A stretch of DNA of 64,000 bases from Vibrio natriegens NBRC 15636 = ATCC 14048 = DSM 759 (GTDB taxonomy: Bacteria; Pseudomonadota; Gammaproteobacteria; Enterobacterales; Vibrionaceae). A model generated the notes under the pieces. It saw nothing but the letters and a program-made list of their open reading frames with translations. It did no database searches and had not been told where the DNA came from. Location: positions 1,550,001 through 1,614,000 of the forward strand of contig NZ_CP141822.1 of the NCBI RefSeq assembly GCF_035621455.1, given 5' to 3'. Shown one piece after another: positions 37,491 to 45,561 of the stretch. Position 1 is the stretch's first letter. Every line of letters begins with the position of its first letter. A program made the position numbers and the translations under genes.

Positions 37491-38942
37491 ATGTCTGCGC
37501 AATCCCATATTAGTACAAAGCAACAATTCAACGCGTTTTCTGTTCTGGTCGTTGATGACGAGCCAGGCATGCAAGCCATTTTGAAAAAAGCCTTGGGTAA
37601 ACTCTTTTCCCAGGTTGATACGGCTGGCTGCATTGAAGAAGCAGAGCAACTGAGAAGCTCTCGTCATTACGATCTGATTTTACTCGACATTAATTTGCCC
37701 GGCCGCTCAGGAATTGAGTGGGAAGAAGCCTTTACCGATGATGAAAAAAGAGCAGATGTGATATTCATGACCGGTTATGCTGATCTTGAAACCGCGATTC
37801 GAGCTCTCCAGCTTGGAGCTTCAGATTTTATTCTCAAACCTTTTAATCTCGATCAAATGCTTAAATCGGTGACCCGCTGTATGGAGCGTCGATTGAATGA
37901 GCGTATGCAATATGCGATGAAACGGGATTATCAACGCTACAACAGCTCAGAAATCATAGGTGGTTCAGAGAAAACCCGTCAACTTAAGTTATTGATAACT
38001 CAGTTTGCACCATCACGTGCGTCAGTATTAATTGAAGGTGAGTCGGGCACGGGGAAAGAATTGGTTGCTCGCGGTATTCACCAGGCCAGTGATAGAAGTG
38101 GTCCATTTGTTCCCGTCAACTGCGCCGCGATCGCGCCTGAATTATTAGAAAGTGAGCTTTTTGGCCACACTTCCGGCGCGTTCACCGGTGCGAAAAAATC
38201 ACGTGAAGGTTTATTTCGAGTGGCTAATGGCGGAACCCTTTTCCTTGATGAAATCGGTGAAATGCCATTATCGATGCAAGCATCACTTTTGCGTGTTTTA
38301 GAGCAGCGTACTATCCGACCGGTTGGCTCAGAGAAAGAAATTAGCATCGATGTCCGTGTCGTGGCTGCGACTAACCGAAATTTGCAGGAGGAAGTGAATC
38401 AGGGCAACTTCCGTAGCGATTTGTATTACCGCCTCAACGTTCTGAAGATTGAAGTGTGTCCACTTCGTGAACGTAAAAGTGATCTCTTTGAACTCATTCC
38501 TTTCTTCAGCAACATGCTAACTCGCGAGCTAGGAATGCCCGCACCGAAGTGGGCGCATGAAGATATGGAAGCAATGAGCGAGTACGATTGGCCAGGTAAC
38601 ATTCGTGAGTTAAAAAACCTGATTGAGCGTTGCATCTTATTAGGTAAGCCGCCTGCTCATCATTGGCGAGAAGTAAACGGCTCTCACGCCTTGCCAAATG
38701 TTTCTATGACCGTTTCACATACCGCCGAGCTTCCAACGCTCAAGGAAAGTAATGAGTTTTTAGGCGACGGTTATCCCAATAGCTGGACTCTTAAAGAAGT
38801 AGAAAAAGCGCATATTCAACAGGTTGTTACCCTGCACGATGGTAACAAATCGGCGGCAGCGCGTGATTTAGGCGTGGCACGCAAAACGTTAGAGCGTAAG
38901 TACAAAGAGTGGGACGCAGAGGATGAGGAATATGCCAACTAA
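37491..38942 (+). CDS. Sigma-54-dependent response regulator (NtrC family)
   Basis: A 483-residue enhancer-binding protein with receiver, AAA+ and DNA-binding domains. The receiver (~18-130) has VVDDEP and phospho-acceptor LLDINLPG. The AAA+ domain has Walker A GESGTGKELVARG, the sigma-54-contacting loop GAFTGA, and Walker B GGTLFLDEIGEM. A FIS-type helix-turn-helix (NKSAAARDLGVARKTLERKY) ends it. I choose ATG 37491, with GGGG five bases upstream. It is translationally coupled to the sensor kinase and divergent from tupA. Its most likely targets are the nearby sigma-54 promoters of tup, fdhD, DUF3305 and fdh. That link is inferred. Confidence 0.93.
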   Translation: MSAQSHISTKQQFNAFSVLVVDDEPGMQAILKKALGKLFSQVDTAGCIEEAEQLRSSRHYDLILLDINLPGRSGIEWEEAFTDDEKRADVIFMTGYADLETAIRALQLGASDFILKPFNLDQMLKSVTRCMERRLNERMQYAMKRDYQRYNSSEIIGGSEKTRQLKLLITQFAPSRASVLIEGESGTGKELVARGIHQASDRSGPFVPVNCAAIAPELLESELFGHTSGAFTGAKKSREGLFRVANGGTLFLDEIGEMPLSMQASLLRVLEQRTIRPVGSEKEISIDVRVVAATNRNLQEEVNQGNFRSDLYYRLNVLKIEVCPLRERKSDLFELIPFFSNMLTRELGMPAPKWAHEDMEAMSEYDWPGNIRELKNLIERCILLGKPPAHHWREVNGSHALPNVSMTVSHTAELPTLKESNEFLGDGYPNSWTLKEVEKAHIQQVVTLHDGNKSAAARDLGVARKTLERKYKEWDAEDEEYAN

Positions 38943-40974
38943 GTGGCAGCAGCACAAAGGATTGTCTAAGTGGACGCACCGATTTAAAAGTATGGTGCGT
39001 TACCGCCTGTTAATTCTCACATCAGCACCTATCTTCGTGACGCTGCTCGCGTTGATTGCCATCACCATTTATTGGTCTATTCAATACACGTGGCAGAATA
39101 CGTTGCTTGATGTTTCTGAGCGCTTGGGGGTTGCAGAAAATAGTGTCGAGCTGTTGCAACAAAAGCAAGCCAATTACGTTAGGGCGTTCGCAGATTCTTA
39201 TGACTTTCACTACCGTATCAATCAAAATACGCCACCGGAAGAACTCCAGGCCTGGGTCTCCACCCAGAAGCATCGTTACGGGTTAGATTTTCTCTCTTTC
39301 CAACACGTGAACTCCGTTGAAAACAAATTCCGCTTTATGGATTTGACTAAGCGGGAGTCCTTCTTCGATATATTGAATAAACAAGAGCTTGAACAACTTG
39401 ATCCCGATCTGGCTAAACGGGCAGAGGTTCCGATTGTGAGCCAAGGCAGTGGAACAGAAACCCGAGGCTTAGTAAGCCGTACAGTCATTCCTGTTTATAG
39501 TCGCGCGAACGATTTAATTGGCTTCTTGGACGGAGGATTACTCCTCAACAACAGTACCGTGCTGGTAGACCAGATTCGCGACCTTATTTATCCCAACGTA
39601 AATGACCGATTACGACCAATTGGCACCCTGACCCTGTTTTTGTCTGACCTGCGCGTAAGCACCAACGTCCCGCTGGACAGTGATCATCGCCTTGGCAGGG
39701 CCATTGGTACGAAAGTGAGCAACGAAGTTTCAGAGCAAGTACTGTCCCGGGGTGAAATGTGGGTTGGTCGGGCTTTCGTTTACGATGCTTGGTATATCAC
39801 CGCTTATCAGCCTATTAAAGACCAGTATGATAATGTGATTGGCATGCTATATACCGGTTATTTAATGTGGCCGTTTGTCAAAGCGTATGTGACGAACATT
39901 GCGGAAGTCAGCCTGATGACCTTGATGTTACTGCTTGTGTCTGGCGTGATGGTGTATCGAGGTTCGCGTGATTTATTCCGCCCGATAGAACGTATTCATA
40001 AGGTGGTAAAACAGGTTCAACTGGGTAAAGAAAAGCGCATTGGTCCTTTGGGGCTGAATGACGACCATGAACTGGCACAACTGGCTAAGCAATTCGATAA
40101 CATGTTGGACGCACTGCAAGAGCGCAAGATAGAACTGAAGAATTCCGCAGCGCAGTTAGAGTGTAAAGTTCAAGAACGTACAGCGAGTTTACGAGAGAAA
40201 ACCCAAGAGCTGGAACTGCACATTCAGTTGCTCAATCAAACCCGAGATAAGCTGGTCGTGCATGAAAAGCTTTCTGCGCTTGGAGAGCTTACCGCGGGTA
40301 TCGCCCATGAAATTAATAACCCAACGGCGGTGATCCTCGGTAATATCGAACTCATTCATTTTGAACTTGGCGACGACGCAAATCGAGTTCAAGAAGAAAT
40401 TGACGCTATTCACGCTCAAATCGATCGCATCAGAAACATTACCCGCAGTTTGTTGCAATACAGTCGGCAGGGCGGAGTTCAGGATGAGATCACCTGGCAG
40501 CATGTTAATCCGATCATCGACGAAAGTATCACGTTGGTTAAAACAGGGAGCAAAAAGCGCGACATTGAATTTGTTGCTGATTTGCAGGCTCATACCCCGG
40601 TTGAAATTAATCGCCATCACCTGTTGCAGATATTGGTTAACTTACAGATGAACGCCATCCACGCCATGAACGGTCAAGGTAAATTGATCGTAACGAGTGA
40701 AGACTGGCTGGAAAATGGCTTAGTAAAAGGTACCGTTATCCATGTTGCCGACGAAGGCTGTGGAATCAAGCCAGAAAACGTGAGTCGTATTTTCTCGCCG
40801 TTCTACACCACCAAACGAGATGGCACCGGATTGGGGCTGTCTGTGTCGCAAAGTATTCTTAGCCAAACGGGCGGGGAGCTAAAAGTGGAGTCCGAGTGGG
40901 GCAAAGGCAGCGTGTTCAGTATTTATCTGCCGAAAAAAGCTGAGTTAATGCTGGAGGTCACCAATATCGCTTAA
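38923..40974 (+). CDS. Cache-HAMP sensor histidine kinase
   Basis: A 683-residue membrane kinase. TM1 (about 30-52) and TM2 (about 325-347) bracket a ~270-residue periplasmic Cache-type sensor (contains IGFLDGGLLLN and MLYTGYLMWPFVKAY). A HAMP domain and coiled coil follow. The HisKA box is GELTAGIAHEINNPTAVILG with the phosphorylated His in AHEINNP. The ATPase domain has DEGCGIKPENV and GTGLGLSVS. Its start overlaps the regulator's end by 20 bases (or 11 if ATG 38932). This is the partner of the NtrC-type regulator. The periplasmic ligand may be a small anion such as formate; that is speculation. Confidence 0.92.
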   Translation: MRNMPTKWQQHKGLSKWTHRFKSMVRYRLLILTSAPIFVTLLALIAITIYWSIQYTWQNTLLDVSERLGVAENSVELLQQKQANYVRAFADSYDFHYRINQNTPPEELQAWVSTQKHRYGLDFLSFQHVNSVENKFRFMDLTKRESFFDILNKQELEQLDPDLAKRAEVPIVSQGSGTETRGLVSRTVIPVYSRANDLIGFLDGGLLLNNSTVLVDQIRDLIYPNVNDRLRPIGTLTLFLSDLRVSTNVPLDSDHRLGRAIGTKVSNEVSEQVLSRGEMWVGRAFVYDAWYITAYQPIKDQYDNVIGMLYTGYLMWPFVKAYVTNIAEVSLMTLMLLLVSGVMVYRGSRDLFRPIERIHKVVKQVQLGKEKRIGPLGLNDDHELAQLAKQFDNMLDALQERKIELKNSAAQLECKVQERTASLREKTQELELHIQLLNQTRDKLVVHEKLSALGELTAGIAHEINNPTAVILGNIELIHFELGDDANRVQEEIDAIHAQIDRIRNITRSLLQYSRQGGVQDEITWQHVNPIIDESITLVKTGSKKRDIEFVADLQAHTPVEINRHHLLQILVNLQMNAIHAMNGQGKLIVTSEDWLENGLVKGTVIHVADEGCGIKPENVSRIFSPFYTTKRDGTGLGLSVSQSILSQTGGELKVESEWGKGSVFSIYLPKKAELMLEVTNIA

Positions 40975-41115
40975 TCTGGCTTGGATATTTAATGTGATAT
41001 CCATCAAATAAAGGTTTTCTGAATAATTAATAAAAACAAAACTTGCAGTGTGTAGCCTTAACAAGTACCGTTGCCCGGTTTTTATAAATACACTCAAATT
41101 GCTAAGGTAAAGGTT

Positions 41116-42708
41116 TTGATCTCCACAGCGAATATTACTCAACAATTCGGCGCTAAGCCGCTATTCGAAAACATCTCAGTTAAGTTCGGCGAAGGTAACC
41201 GCTACGGCTTAATTGGCGCTAACGGTTGTGGTAAATCAACCTTTATGAAAATCCTCAGCGGCGAGCTTGAGCAAACCAGTGGTAACGTAAGCTACGACCC
41301 GAACGAGCGTGTTGCAAAGCTAAACCAGGATCAATTTGCCTACGAAGAGTTCACGGTTATCGATACGGTAATCATGGGCCACAAAGAGTTATGGGAAGTT
41401 AAGAAAGAACGTGACCGCATTTACTCTCTTGCAGAGATGAGTGAAGAAGACGGCATGAAAGTAGCTGACCTTGAAGTTCAGTTCGCAGAAATGGATGGCT
41501 ACATGGCAGAAGCGAAAGCTGGTGAGCTTCTTCTTGCTGTAGGTATTCCAATGGAGCAACACTTTGGTCTGATGAGCGAAGTTGCACCTGGCTGGAAACT
41601 GCGTGTGCTTCTTGCTCAGGTTCTGTTTGCAGACCCAGATATCATGCTACTTGACGAACCAACCAACAACTTGGATATGGACACTATCCGTTGGTTGGAA
41701 GACACGCTAAACGCGCGTAACTGTACAATGATCATCATCTCGCACGACCGTCACTTCCTAAACTCAGTTTGTACCCACATGGCTGACCTGGATTACGGTG
41801 AGCTACGTGTTTATCCAGGTAACTACGACGAGTACATGACCGCAGCTTCGCAAGCTCGTGAACGTCTACTCAACGACAACGCGAAGAAGAAAGCGCAAAT
41901 CGCTGAACTTCAAACCTTCGTTGCGCGTTTCTCTGCAAACGCATCGAAAGCAAAACAGGCAACATCACGCGCGAAGCAGATTGATAAGATCAAACTGGAT
42001 GAAGTTAAAGCGTCTAGCCGTCAAAACCCATTCATTCGTTTTGAACAGTCTAAAGAGCTATTCCGTAACGCTCTGATTGTTGAAAACCTAAGCCAAGGTT
42101 TTGAAGATGACCTGTTCGCAAACTTCGATGCAATCTTTGAAGTGGGTGAGCGCGTCGCCATTATTGGTGAGAACGGTGTCGGTAAAACTACGCTGTTGAA
42201 TACTTTGGCTGGCGTTCTGGAACCACGTACGGGTACGTACAAATGGTCTGAGAACTCAAACATTGGTTACTACGCGCAAGACCACGCACATGATTTTGCA
42301 GAAGACTTAAACTTGACAGACTGGATGGGTCAATGGCGTCAGGAAGGCGATGACGAGCAAGTCGTACGCAGCTTCTTGGGTCGTATGCTATTTGGCCAGG
42401 ACGACATCAAGAAGTCGGTAAAAGTGCTATCCGGTGGTGAGCAAGGCCGTATGTTGCTTGGTAAGCTAATGATGCACAAACCAAACATGCTGCTAATGGA
42501 TGAACCAACCAACCACATGGATATGGAATCCATTGAATCACTTAACACGGCACTTGAGCAGTACAAAGGTACTTTGTTCTTCGTATCTCACGACCGTGTA
42601 TTCGTTGACTCGTTGGCTACCCGTATTCTTGAAATTCGTGACGGCAAAATCACAGACTTCAAAGGCACTTACTCTGAGTTCCTTAAATCACGTGGTATCG
42701 ACGGTTAA
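41116..42708 (+). CDS. ybiT: ABC-F family ATPase YbiT
   Basis: A 530-residue soluble protein with two ABC domains and no membrane segment. First Walker [11 protein letters not shown] and Walker [15 protein letters not shown] ([13 protein letters not shown]); second [19 protein letters not shown] and [14 protein letters not shown] choose TTG at 41116 because it aligns with the start of E. coli YbiT (also 530 residues) and has AAGG and AAAGG upstream. ABC-F proteins bind the ribosomal E site and relieve stalling or modulate translation. The upstream frame to 41071 looks non-coding. Monocistronic. Confidence 0.92.
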   Translation: MISTANITQQFGAKPLFENISVKFGEGNRYGLIGANGCGKSTFMKILSGELEQTSGNVSYDPNERVAKLNQDQFAYEEFTVIDTVIMGHKELWEVKKERDRIYSLAEMSEEDGMKVADLEVQFAEMDGYMAEAKAGELLLAVGIPMEQHFGLMSEVAPGWKLRVLLAQVLFADPDIMLLDEPTNNLDMDTIRWLEDTLNARNCTMIIISHDRHFLNSVCTHMADLDYGELRVYPGNYDEYMTAASQARERLLNDNAKKKAQIAELQTFVARFSANASKAKQATSRAKQIDKIKLDEVKASSRQNPFIRFEQSKELFRNALIVENLSQGFEDDLFANFDAIFEVGERVAIIGENGVGKTTLLNTLAGVLEPRTGTYKWSENSNIGYYAQDHAHDFAEDLNLTDWMGQWRQEGDDEQVVRSFLGRMLFGQDDIKKSVKVLSGGEQGRMLLGKLMMHKPNMLLMDEPTNHMDMESIESLNTALEQYKGTLFFVSHDRVFVDSLATRILEIRDGKITDFKGTYSEFLKSRGIDG

Positions 42709-42738
42709 TACAACGTCTAAAGCGAATCTTTAAAAACT

Positions 42739-42767
42739 AAAAAGACCTCACATTGAGGTCTTTTTCT
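42739..42767 (+). terminator. Terminator after ybiT
   Basis: A perfect 12-bp stem AAAAAGACCTCA / TGAGGTCTTTTT with a CAT loop. Confidence 0.93.
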
Positions 42768-42778
42768 CGTTTGGATGT

Positions 42779-42898
42779 CTAATCCTTAAATTGACCGGTT
42801 AGGTAAGCATAAATCCCAACAACACCGAATGTAATTATCATCGAAACCATGATGCCACTTGGCGTGAGCAAAAAGTTCCAAAGCTGGTCATTGTCCAT
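42779..42898 (-). CDS. 39-residue single-pass membrane protein
   Basis: A small gene encoding MDNDQLWNFLLTPSGIMVSM then a hydrophobic stretch (IITFGVVGIYAYL) and a short polar tail (TGQFKD). It has one membrane span at about residues 14-34. The start ATG at 42898 is preceded by AAAGGA with a spacing of eight bases, a very good ribosome site. This AAGGA sits in the loop of a small dyad (TTCACA / TGTGAA), so the site could be structure-sensitive. It lies 127 bp downstream of fdhD on the same strand and may be cotranscribed from its sigma-54 promoter. It loosely resembles DUF3149-like peptides. A subunit or regulator of a membrane enzyme is possible but unproven. Confidence 0.72.
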   Translation of the reverse strand: MDNDQLWNFLLTPSGIMVSMIITFGVVGIYAYLTGQFKD

Positions 42899-43025
42899 AG
42901 TTCACATCCTTTGTGAATAAACGGTATTAGCGATACTAATCGCAGTAAAATAGGAGTCATCAAAATAGCCAACCCCATATTGGCTGCGATTAATTTAAGT
43001 TTACACCAAACTTTGCTTTTGCAAA
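42899..43025. other. Gap between fdhD and the small membrane protein gene
   Basis: 127 bp with a small dyad (GCGAT / ATCGC, near 42930-42943) and an AGCCAA / TTGGCT hairpin at 42967-42985 just after the fdhD stop, neither followed by a clear T tract. Read-through from fdhD is therefore plausible. Confidence 0.45.
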
Positions 43026-43856
43026 TTATTCCGTTTGGGTACCTTTTACATCAAAATCAATTTTTTCCGCGCCAGTAAATACCTGAAAACGCAACCCTTT
43101 AGCACGCGCGATCGTAGTAATACCGTATTGTCTGGCGAGATCTAACCCCATCTGGGTTACACCAGAACGAGAAAGAAGAACAGGGATGCCCATTTGAGCG
43201 ACTTTAATCACCATCTCAGATGTAAGACGTCCGGTGGTATAAAAAATTTTGTCATCGCCAGTTTCTTGATTTAACCACATCTCTCCGGCGAGCGTATCCA
43301 CGGCATTGTGACGACCTACATCTTCCACAAACGACAACACTTGGTTTCCTTTACAAATTGCGCATCCATGAACCGCACCTGCTTTTCGGTATGTATCGTT
43401 GTAATGAGTCAGCGCTTCAAGCGTGGCATAGATTTCTGACTGCTTAAGCGGCACTTGCGGAACCTGATAGTTCTCCAATTGTTTCATCACATTGCCGTAC
43501 ATGGTGCCTTGGCCACAACCCGAGGTAACGGTTTTCTTTTTCAACGCACCTTCTAAATGCTCAATGTTTTCTTTGGTTATCACTGCGGCAGAATGGGTTT
43601 CCCAATCGATGATGACAGACTCTATCGCTTCCGGATCAGATAAGAAGCTTTGATTCTTTAAATAGCCTAAAACTAGCGCATCTGGACGGGATCCAATCGT
43701 CATCAACGTTACGATTTCTTTCCAGTTCAGCATTACGGTAAGAGGTCGCTCGCAGGCAATCTGTTTCGTCAGCTTTTCACCGTATTCATCGTACACATCG
43801 ACTTCGATAGTCTGCAGGGGATTTTCACTGGTTTTAATAATATTTGGTTTTACCAC
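43026..43856 (-). CDS. fdhD: Formate dehydrogenase accessory sulfurtransferase FdhD
   Basis: A 276-residue FdhD, which transfers sulfur from a cysteine desulfurase to the bis-MGD cofactor before insertion into formate dehydrogenase. Family segments are ERPLTVMLNWKEIVTLMTIG, VEDVGRHNAVDTLAG and TTGRLTSEMVIK followed by GIPVLLSRSGVTQMGLDLA. The mobile Cys loop reads TSGCGQGTMYG: the second Cys of the E. coli CGVC motif is Gly (CGQG), leaving one Cys. The gene is divergent from DUF3305-DUF3306 and has its own sigma-54 promoter. Confidence 0.94.
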   Translation of the reverse strand: MVKPNIIKTSENPLQTIEVDVYDEYGEKLTKQIACERPLTVMLNWKEIVTLMTIGSRPDALVLGYLKNQSFLSDPEAIESVIIDWETHSAAVITKENIEHLEGALKKKTVTSGCGQGTMYGNVMKQLENYQVPQVPLKQSEIYATLEALTHYNDTYRKAGAVHGCAICKGNQVLSFVEDVGRHNAVDTLAGEMWLNQETGDDKIFYTTGRLTSEMVIKVAQMGIPVLLSRSGVTQMGLDLARQYGITTIARAKGLRFQVFTGAEKIDFDVKGTQTE

Positions 43857-43925
43857 AGTCTTGTCCTGTTCAGTGAAGGAGCTACTTGCTCACAAGGATT
43901 GTTCTTTTTAACACGAGGTTGAATA

Positions 43926-43940
43926 GCAAATCTCATTCCA
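43926..43940 (-). promoter_or_regulatory. Sigma-54 promoter of fdhD
   Basis: The minus strand reads TGGAAT-N5-TTGC (plus GCAA at 43926-43929, ATTCCA at 43935-43940) with exact -24/-12 spacing. The start would be near 43914, with a ~58-nt leader. Confidence 0.75.
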
Positions 43941-44010
43941 ACATAGCGGTTGACGGAAAAAATGCGAGAGATTCACGCTACTTAATACAAAAACTGAGAG
44001 TTCGCAGGAA

Positions 44011-44026
44011 TGACACATACAACCCA
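44011..44026. promoter_or_regulatory. Weak candidate enhancer between fdhD and DUF3305 promoters
   Basis: TGACACA then TA then CAACCCA, centred near 44018: a degenerate form of the TGGKACA/TGTCYCA dyad (5/7 and 4/7 matches, spacer one short). It lies close to the midpoint (44014) between the -12 positions of the two divergent sigma-54 promoters. Low confidence on sequence alone. Confidence 0.25.
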
Positions 44027-44087
44027 TTGAGTTTCGACTAATTTGGTATTTATATCTGTATCTTGTCTAGTATTACAGTGGTTGATT

Positions 44088-44102
44088 TGGCGCGTTTATT
44101 GC
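44088..44102 (+). promoter_or_regulatory. Sigma-54 promoter of DUF3305-DUF3306
   Basis: TGGCGC (44088-44093), five bases, then TTGC (44099-44102) followed by TA: GG and GC correctly spaced. The start would be near 44114, 72 nt before the ATG at 44186. Confidence 0.85.
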
Positions 44103-44185
44103 TACGTATACCTAACGTGGTTTGAGAGCGTAGGCCAGAATGTCCTTTTCGCCAATCAAACCAAATGAAGCAAGTTGGGTGAGTT

Positions 44186-44653
44186 ATGTCGGACATTAAC
44201 AAAGATTTAGAAAACATATATGAGAAAACCGAAGATTCATGGCCTATCGGCGTAGAACTGGTTGAACATGAAATTATTACAGGTGCTTGGGTCACAACCC
44301 AATGGCAACTAACACAGTTTGTACTGACACCTGATAAAGACACCACTGATGTTTGTCTTCTCCAATTACACCGAGATGAACGCACGGATTACCGATTTAA
44401 CCTAAGCTCGCAAAACCCAAAACTCTTTCTCGTAATGGATAACCTCGACTCCAATGAGAAGCCAGCGATACAGCTTCTCACCGCCTCTCAAGCCGTCGCG
44501 GCTCGATATATGGATGGGGACAATTTAGTGTTATCAAACAACATGCCATTACCTGTGCAAGCCTGGATGGAAGCCTTTATCGGACGCCATGGAGAAATGC
44601 TAGAGTTGAAAGGTAAGAAGCGCAAAGGAGCGGGTAGAGCAAATGGCAACTAG
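44186..44653 (+). CDS. DUF3305 formate-dehydrogenase-associated protein
   Basis: A 155-residue soluble protein assigned to DUF3305, a family found almost only in formate dehydrogenase clusters. It contains WPIGVELVEHEIITGAWVTT and ends in a basic tail (KGKKRKGAGRANGN). No signal peptide or Cys. It overlaps the DUF3306 gene by 11 bases, so the pair is co-translated. A role in assembly or regulation of formate dehydrogenase is inferred from context. Confidence 0.85.
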   Translation: MSDINKDLENIYEKTEDSWPIGVELVEHEIITGAWVTTQWQLTQFVLTPDKDTTDVCLLQLHRDERTDYRFNLSSQNPKLFLVMDNLDSNEKPAIQLLTASQAVAARYMDGDNLVLSNNMPLPVQAWMEAFIGRHGEMLELKGKKRKGAGRANGN

Positions 44654-45257
44654 TCATGATTTTTTAAGCCGTTGGTCAAAACGTAAGTTAGAAGAATCTC
44701 AAAACACTCATGAAGATGCCGAACAAAGTGACGTGACGAATACGGAGGCAGACGCAAATCCTTCTGCTGATGGCATTGCTGGTAAGCCTTTACCTGAAGA
44801 GAACTTGGTAGCTGAAGTAAGTGAAACGGCTGCCAACGTTGACGAGCAAAAGCCGGAAGAGATGTCGATTGCAAACCTATTGGTTTCAGAAGCATCAGAA
44901 AGCGTGAAAAAAGCCGCGTTACGTAAGTTGTTTCTATCAGAAGAATTCAATGTCCGTGACGGGTTAGACGATTACGATGACGACTACAGCAATTTGAAGT
45001 CACTTTCGGAAGGTGTAGCAGAAACACTGCGAGACTGGGTGAAAGATAAAACTGAAGACGACGCAACCATTGAAAATAATAAGCTGGCTGTGGTTCAAGC
45101 AGAGGCTTCAGATGCTGATGAAAATGAGCAAGAAATCGTCGAACCTGCTCAAAATGAAGGCGAACTGGATAAATATACAGTAGTAGGTAAAAATGACACT
45201 TTAGAGTCAGAATCGCTATCAGAACAAGTAGGACAAAATATACCACACTCAAAATAG
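44643..45257 (+). CDS. DUF3306 formate-dehydrogenase-associated protein
   Basis: A 204-residue very acidic protein assigned to DUF3306. The N-terminal FLSRWSKRKLEE is the conserved family segment; the rest is Glu/Asp-rich and probably partly disordered, except AALRKLFLSEEFNVRDGLDDYDDD, the second conserved block (shown here as positions ~91-114). No signal peptide. It is coupled to DUF3305 and followed by a hairpin that carries the fdh enhancer motif. Function unknown; its link to formate dehydrogenase is by context. Confidence 0.85.
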   Translation: MATSHDFLSRWSKRKLEESQNTHEDAEQSDVTNTEADANPSADGIAGKPLPEENLVAEVSETAANVDEQKPEEMSIANLLVSEASESVKKAALRKLFLSEEFNVRDGLDDYDDDYSNLKSLSEGVAETLRDWVKDKTEDDATIENNKLAVVQAEASDADENEQEIVEPAQNEGELDKYTVVGKNDTLESESLSEQVGQNIPHSK

Positions 45258-45283
45258 GTACATTTTGACTAAACACTCAACTG

Positions 45284-45318
45284 GCCGGGTGGGACATATT
45301 GTCTCATCCGGCTTTTTT
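45284..45318 (+). terminator. Terminator of DUF3305-DUF3306
   Basis: GCCGGGTGGGACA (45284-45296) pairs with TGTCTCATCCGGC (45300-45312), including GU pairs, and is followed by TTTTTT. Its inner part is also the candidate fdh enhancer. Confidence 0.88.
45290..45306. promoter_or_regulatory. Candidate enhancer site for the fdh sigma-54 promoter
   Basis: TGGGACA-N3-TGTCTCA, centred at 45298, 92 bp upstream of the -12 cytosine (45390). Same motif and same distance as the tup proximal site. Confidence 0.65.
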
Positions 45319-45375
45319 ATTAGTTAAAACCAGCTAGATTCCAATTAACTTATTGAAAATATTGAATATTAAAAT

Positions 45376-45390
45376 TGGCATGACGCTTGC
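45376..45390 (+). promoter_or_regulatory. Sigma-54 promoter of the formate dehydrogenase operon
   Basis: TGGCAT (45376-45381), five bases, TTGC (45387-45390), then TAA: an excellent -24/-12 match, preceded by T. The start would be near 45402, giving a ~160-nt leader. Confidence 0.88.
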
Positions 45391-45561
45391 TAATTGAGTG
45401 GTATTACCAATCTTCTTGTAACGCTATCGGTTTTCTGAATTTTGCTATGGGCTCTGATGCTCCATACAAAACAGCTTAATTATAAGTTAATCAGCAGAAT
45501 CTACCGCGCTAACTACAATGAAAGATGGAAGATTATCCATGTTGATAAATGGAAACGAGCA

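Noticed and set aside
43926..44012. TCATTCC...GGAATGA inverted repeat before fdhD
   Set aside because: The left arm is better explained as the -24 part of the fdhD sigma-54 promoter; the right arm is then coincidental.
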